Of a stretch of DNA of 64,000 nucleotides, positions 58,282-64,000 are shown one piece after another. The notes under the pieces were generated by a model. The model did not search any database, had not been told where the DNA came from, and worked only from the letters and a program-made list of their open reading frames with translations. The DNA comes from Lunularia cruciata. Lineage: Eukaryota; Streptophyta; Marchantiopsida; Lunulariales; Lunulariaceae. The translations under genes and the position numbers were made by a program. The DNA is taken from positions 24,095,493 through 24,159,492 of the forward strand of contig OX419759.1 of the NCBI GenBank assembly GCA_948567375.1, given 5' to 3'. The number at the start of each line of letters is the position of its first letter. Within the stretch, counting starts at the first letter, position 1.

Positions 58282-61200
58282 TTTTTTACCTGCGATGATC
58301 TGCGCACCATTTTCAATTTCTCTTCCATACCTTGTACTTAATTGAAACCCAGGGCTCCTAGGTTACACTCTTCTATGAGGAAGCTAAAACGAGCCAAACT
58401 ATAGACTGATTATAGCTAGTTATTACCCTACACGAGCTGTAGAAGGGATGTCCCCCGGTAGCTCTCTTCCCCTATTGTACCGTTAGAGAAAAACAGATCC
58501 CATTTCAAAGCTTAGTCAGAGAGGCCTCGGGTGACGGTGACATTCTTGGAGAAGTTCATTGTATTTGCGGAGCCGTCATATCATTCAAAAGAGTTAAACA
58601 GTGCAGTTGAATGTCTCCAATTGCTGATGGGCACTCGATAAGACCTGGAATGGTGTTCAGTTCAAGTTTGGGATCTTTGTAAAATTTGCACGAGTGGGCG
58701 ATATGAGTTAACGGTTCAAACGACACGGCTTTCGTCGTCTATTGGTGTTTCCAAGCAGTTCTAACCAGTTCATTTCAGGTATGGTTGCATGATGGGCTGT
58801 CAAGGATACATTAAGACCACTATGGATAACAGGTATAGATGTTATGTGATATCAGTTATAATGTCCTTCATGGCTTCCCTTGTCACTTTCCTTAGTGGAT
58901 TAGTCATGAAAGTTGGCTCTCCAAGTAGCAACTTCTTTCATAGAGGGGCTATCAACGATTGAACTAGCAGTACTGTCGTTGATATGTCATGTCACATCGG
59001 TGAGGGTACTACTCTGTCAAGACGTCCTTTAATCTACACAAGATCCACTGGAGCCATCTAGAAACGTGAGGTGGTCGGTATGTCTGTTCGTAGAGCGTGC
59101 TATATTCAAATGCCAGTGGAGGTCAGTCCTGATGCTATTCTTTCTGCCCTGTAGTAATAGCTTTTCTAGAATTCCCATGTCTCATCTGCGGGTTTACTTC
59201 TGGAGAAACTGAGTCTGCCACTATTCAAAAGAGATCTGTTAGCCTCACAGAAGACATTATAGCTGAAATCGTGATTCAACATGTCTCAAAATTTATTGGA
59301 CAATAAAATGACACACAAGCTGATACACTAGGTCGTAATCATTCATTTGCACACCGGATCCAATGGGATTACAGAACTTCCAATCTACAAGATCTTCAAA
59401 CTTTATCATATATTGATGGGCATGCAAGTACGCCTATCTAGTACGAGAATGTGCTGGTTAGTCAACATCAGGCACTGGAGGTAGCCTCGGTAATCTTCAA
59501 GTGTAATTCCAATTCAAGGTCTTGCTTTCTTCGAGAAGGAAAACGTGAAATTCTACTACAGTACGCGGTATCATCCAATCGTCCCAGAACTTCATGAATA
59601 ATCATCTAGTAGGATTTCGAAATAATTAACTTCCTGAGAGTTTGCATTACATTCTTTCAACGTCTTATCATAGAATGAAGCACTGCCAGAACTACCTAAT
59701 CAGATGTCTTGCTTTAAAATTACTGTCCAGTCTTGGATTGATATCTTTCCATCCCTCTTACATTAAATCATAGACGAACGAGAAGGAAAGGGCGGAACCA
59801 GCAATTCCTCATTGCAGATCTACAGACTGTCGTTCATAATTTACAGATATTCCGGAGCTGCTCCACGGGATCCACCCATGTATAGCCTTTCTGTCATCTA
59901 TATGGATGAGTGACGGGAACCTGCAAGCGATATGACATGAAAAGAGCTTTTCTCAGCAGTGCGTCAATATTGACTTATGGTCCAGCAAGTCAATCTATCA
60001 ACTGAGACAAATTTAGAGATTGACAATTTTAGTTGAACAATTCAATGGTCTTTTGAATTAGTCAAGTCTTCCTTCGAATGTTTGTAGTCCGCCCCTGCTA
60101 GGACGAGAGAGCGGGTTGGAGATTTCTCGAAAGAAACGAAGATGGTTTCGTCATAGATTTGGTGATCTCGAGATAAAGACTCGGGCTATTTTGGGATACA
60201 CCCCTCTGCCTTCCTGATGCACGTTTGGATGGAGACACACTCCCATTGTGCTTGTTCGTCTTGTGTTCTTCCTATGCAACCCCACTGCCAGTACACATGC
60301 GTGTTCATGCACGTCATGAATGAGTCAGTGATTATGATCTAGAAATCCAGATATGGACCTACCTGAACTCTAATAAACAGTCTCTAGTTAGTTTGCACTT
60401 AATAATTGATCTGACAGGAATTTTTCAACGGCTTTTATCAGCTTTATATTTCTACTTCAGTTCCTCAAGCTCAAAGAAGCACGACAACAAAACAATAAGC
60501 TGTTCATCCGCCAAGATGAACCGAACGAATATGTGCGTGGATAGGACTCAAAACTTTTAGAAAGAGAAAGATAAACTTGGTAAACATAAGCCTGATCAAA
60601 AGAGAGACCATTCGGTGCTCTAATATCTCGTCTCCCTGGATTTGACAAATCAGTGTTCATTTCAAGGGAATTCAACCAGTATTGGCAATCAGATCCTGAG
60701 ATAGAACTAACAGTCGTAAGAGATCAATTTAAGAGTATCTTGGCAACTGGATACTGCATGACTCTAATTCAGGTTTTCCAACCTCTAAGTCGGACGTACG
60801 CTTCATCTCTTGTTTATAGAAAGCCTATTCAACACCCGAGGCATGGCTCAGATATTGAAAAACCATGATGCTCCTTGCGGTGATGTACTGTGATCACAGT
60901 CTATTCTTTAAATCTTCTTAAACGGACGTTAACTTTTAAGAGTTAATCTTGTCTTCTTTTTATGCCTGTAGAGATGAGCAGTTGCAAACAGAGCTAAAAA
61001 GAAGACTGAATCCATGACAGGTTACAAACGTATCGACCTCAACATGGACCTGAGATGAATCTGAGATAACCAGAGACTGTGAATGTCTTCTTTACAAACA
61101 TACATCCGTATGAATATAGAATAATCCGTAGTGAATGTTGATGAGACACGCGGATATTCCAGCTTGACCGAAGGATGTGAAGGGGATGATCAGCCAAGGA

Positions 61201-61442
61201 CCACGTCTCTGGTGCAATCCCAATTCGCCGCTTCCCTCTAGGAGTATATTCTTACATATCTTTCCAAAACCCCCACCTATCCGCCGAAATTCATGTGCAA
61301 AGCTCAAAGTCAATATTGACTTACTAGATGAGGAAAGCTCTTCCTACACGGAGCGCATCCACAATAGGTCGAAATTAGTTTGACTTATTGCCAAGACTAG
61401 TCGCGGTGACGCCCAGGTAGGCATACATATTGCAAGCTTATG
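58282..61442. other. Intergenic interval between golgin and lectin
   Basis: It contains the golgin 3' UTR (length unknown) and the lectin promoter. No further coding region is supported; the longest open stretches are about 70 codons and show no family motifs or splice partners. Confidence 0.5.
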
Positions 61443-61450
61443 TATAAATA
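61443..61450 (+). promoter_or_regulatory. TATA box of the lectin gene
   Basis: TATAAATA lies 112 nt upstream of the lectin ATG. This would place transcription start near 61475 and give a 5' UTR of about 85 nt. Confidence 0.7.
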
Positions 61451-61561
61451 GCGTACAAACTACGGACATATCATTCAGTTCAATACAAACCTGCATTCAA
61501 GAGTTCACTAAGCTGCATCAGCTCATTTTCTCATACCAGCCTTCAGCTCATCTACACCACA

Positions 61562-62485
61562 ATGGCATTCCCAAACAAAAAGCTGACCTTCTCTTCTGTT
61601 TGTGTGGTATTTATGGCTCTGACGGTTCTCCCATACGCTTCACTTGTGAGGGCCCAAAGCTCCAACATCTTTGAATGGGACTTTCAGGCTCGGGGTGATG
61701 CCGTTTGCACAAATCTGGCAACTGGAGTGACTATCGACAATCATCCACCCTATGCCATGAACGTTGCGGGGTTCAGCGACTCCCACCGTAATATCATCTC
61801 CTACGATTATGACGACATCTATGCTTTGGGATTCGAACAGTACTCTCCTGGAGCATTTTATCTCTCCATATACAAATGGAATCCTAGTTCAAACACGGCT
61901 GGTCCTGCCATTTTCCAAGCAAAAGGAATAACCACAAGCACAGTTGATGAAGGCGCCACTTTGAGCATCTTGAGCAACGGGTCTCTTGACCTCAAGGATT
62001 CCGCTGGAAATTTGGTGAGTCCTTGCTAAACGCAGCCTTGGACAAGCTTGCAGGATTCTTCAGATAGAGATTCACTATAAATGGTCAATATCCATGTTGT
62101 TATCGATGTAGATTGATCATGAGTTACAGAACGTAGAATGCATCTATGTACTACAACATTCTCTCTCAAAACGCTGCAGATTCACGTCCAGTGGAATCTG
62201 CAGCAGTGATCCATCCATCGATGAAATTCAACCATCTTCAGAAGTTGCAGTCTCATGGGTGGCATGTTTATCATAGTCATACCTTAGTACTTCTGAAGCC
62301 ACTAACTATCTGATCACGAAATATTAAACATTTTCATTTACTGGTTTCTACAGGTATGGTCGACGGGCACGGAATCTGCTGGCGCTACGAGGATGGAGTT
62401 CAACATGGACGAAGGCAATTTGATTCTGTACCACAGCACTGGGGCCATAGTCTGGGAAAGCCGTCTCAACAACGGTGCTCCATGA
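61562..62485 (+). CDS. Secreted bulb-type (mannose-binding) lectin domain protein, 2 exons
   Basis: Bulb-type lectins bind mannose-containing glycans and are often secreted in plant defence. Exon 1 is 61562-62014 and exon 2 is 62354-62485, with a 339-nt GT-AG intron; the join is in phase 0. The product is 194 residues. The N-terminus has a signal peptide (hydrophobic VCVVFMALTVLPYASLV, likely cleavage near RA/QSS). The lectin fold shows ATLSILSNGSLDLKDSAGNL at the exon 1 end, then VWSTGT in exon 2. MDEGNLILY is a relaxed form of the QxDxNxVxY sugar-binding motif. There is no kinase, transmembrane or PAN region. The short length fits a single-domain lectin. Confidence 0.88.
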
Positions 62486-63764
62486 GGGGGCGTCTGTATG
62501 CAACATATAACCAGACCAAAAGCCATGTTATAGAACTTTTCGATAGAAAAGACTATGTTGAATACAGCTAGCTATACGTAACTAAGAATTAAGGCTTTAG
62601 GCAGATTAGTCAATCTGCAGGTCCAAAGTACTAGTGTCGGGTTGAGTTGAGCTCAAAGCCCTATGCTTGTTTCTTGTTTCCTTTAAGTATATATACAAAC
62701 ATAATATACGATTTACAAGCACTGCACAGATTCATAATATATGATATCACAATCACTGCACAGACACATAATATATGATATCACAGTCACTGCAAGATTC
62801 TGGGTCATTAAGGAGAATGAACTGTTCTTTTTGTTGGAGTGAGGAGGAGATGGAGATCTTATTTAACTGAAAGCTCGCAATCGCAAAAATTGCAATCATC
62901 TAACATGGGTCCAGAATTCGAACATATTATCTTACTTTGTCATTTCTGTGGTGTAACTTTGAGCGTTTGCTCACCATTGTTGGAACTTTTCGAGTTTCTG
63001 TAAAGGATAAGCTTGTTGGTGATAAGATTCAGATTGAAGTCATCCATCTTTCGCAGATCACCTCCGTACATAAGAGGAGATTTTATATTCGCTCATAGCG
63101 TCGATTGGCCCGGGAGTGCCATCTCAAGAACAATCAGGAAACAAAATAACGCTAATGCTCATCCCAGCTAGCTCCAGACTGGGCGGGTGCTTGTATTCTA
63201 CCCGATCCTTTCTCATGTTGGACAGCTCAAAATGAAGGTGTTGATCAAATTGTACAAATGACTTCTTGAAACCCGATGGCACATGAAACTTCCATCAGTT
63301 CCTATGCTACCATTTAACTTCCATCAGTTCCTATGCTACCATTTAACTTAAAGAAAATAACCGTTGGAGGTTGAGCAATGCTGCCGTGACCTACTTCGTG
63401 CATTCGAAGCCCTTATCCTGCCTCAGAAGCAGTATAACGGATCTTAGTGATTGAGAATCTCGACCACTGAGCTAGATTCATGTTCTTTGCAACTACGAAT
63501 CAATCACTATTGTATTTCTTTACATACACTGGCGATCTGTTCACCTTGAGACAGTGAGCAGTTCTGATAGGCAATGTACTTGACGTCTGCAAGTCAAGTA
63601 CTCGTGACGCATCTTATCGACTAGCTTCCGATAACAGAAGCTTGCCTACCCAAATGGATACAGCAAATGACAAGCATTTGTTGCTCAATACGCCTTCAAC
63701 GTAAGTCCAATGATTTAGCCTCGTGTCTGCTTTGTAATTTGTCGAGAGCTTATTTTTACAATAC
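62486..63764. other. Intergenic interval with two short tandem repeats
   Basis: It follows the lectin gene. A unit of about 38 bp built around CATAATATATGATATCAC and CACTGCACAGA is repeated about three times at 62700-62795. At 63287-63348 a 30-bp segment (ACTTCCATCAGTTCC...) is present twice in tandem. No gene is seen. Confidence 0.6.
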
Positions 63765-63951
63765 CTGGGTCCGTGAGCAGTATGGCATCCAAATGGCAGC
63801 ATGGTCAGGCTAGGATCTGTGGAGAAGGTCAGTAGCGGCAAATTTACAAGAAAGAGTGCGCACCTCTCAACGAATTACATACCAGAAGAAACTGGATACT
63901 CAGGGCAATCTTCCCAATCAATGCACCTGAAGATGGCATTCTCGCACCAAC
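63765..63951 (-). CDS. Two candidate internal exons of an unrecognised - strand gene (partial)
   Basis: Exon 63951-63883 has a pyrimidine-rich acceptor (CACTGCTAG) and donor GTATGT. It encodes WCENAIFRCIDWEDCPEYPV. Exon 63816-63765 has acceptor CTTCTCCACAG and donor GTATTG. It continues the frame as DPSLTMLPFGCHTAHGPR. The phases match (1 nt plus 2 nt). The Cys content suggests a secreted or disulphide-bonded protein, but I do not recognise the family. The 5' part is outside the window. A third piece at about 63600-63560 is possible. Confidence 0.35.
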
Positions 63952-64000
63952 CTAGCAGTGTCAAAGTGAGAAAGTAAATATCCCCAATAATCACATATTT

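Noticed and set aside
63390-63480. Possible tRNA near a CATTCGAAGCCC sequence
   Set aside because: No cloverleaf stems or proper box A at the right distance.
1-64000. CRISPR arrays, bacterial operons, plasmid or phage features
   Set aside because: No short regularly spaced repeats and no prokaryotic gene organisation; spliced genes and LTR retrotransposons show nuclear eukaryotic DNA.

Overview
The window looks like nuclear DNA of a land plant. The host genes are plant-type: a BRCC36 deubiquitinase, a GRAB-domain golgin of the Arabidopsis GC3/GC4 (GDAP1) type, and a small secreted bulb-type lectin. Their introns are mostly about 80-400 nt (first golgin intron 1.8 kb) and one BRCC36 intron is of the minor-spliceosome AT-AC class. 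The retroelement types (Ty3/gypsy with long LTRs, one carrying a DNMT3-like methyltransferase and a PHD finger) favour a non-seed plant such as a bryophyte. That last step is inference with low to moderate confidence.

Left part, 1-39963: a nested stack of Ty3/gypsy elements. (D) 1-5176, + strand: the end of a pol gene, a polypurine tract and a putative 3.8 kb LTR that itself holds a long, broken, frame-consistent coiled-coil ORF. (C) 6292-39963, - strand: an old, decayed head-to-tail array, LTR-0 / gag-only unit 1 / LTR-1 / unit 2 / LTR-2 / unit 3 / LTR-3, in which neighbouring units share LTRs. (A) 12433-32835, - strand: an element inserted into the gag of C unit 2, flanked by AATT on both sides. 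Its gag-pol is one continuous reading frame of about 2450 codons, in the order Gag, zinc knuckles, protease, DNMT3-like cytosine-5 methyltransferase, RT, RNase H, integrase, PHD-like finger. It is broken only by five in-frame stops (three TAG, two TGA) and no frameshift. (B) 21391-32663, - strand: a younger element with 2.9 kb LTRs inserted in the 5' LTR of A. It encodes gag, TAG, protease, then pol in the -1 frame behind a GGGTTTC slippery heptamer. Its downstream LTR end and the rest of the 5' LTR of A have been lost in one deletion.

Right part, 39964-64000: gene-bearing DNA. BRCC36 (44031-47764, -) and the golgin (49725-58281, +) are divergent and share a 2 kb interval. The first golgin intron holds a 234-bp foldback with an 8-nt loop. 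The lectin gene (61562-62485, +) has two exons and a clear TATA box. Two phase-compatible short exons of an unrecognised - strand gene sit at the right edge.

The most unusual content is element A: a retrotransposon with a cytosine methyltransferase between protease and RT and a PHD-like finger after the integrase. Its visible nonsense codons are all of a kind that 5-methylcytosine deamination would produce.
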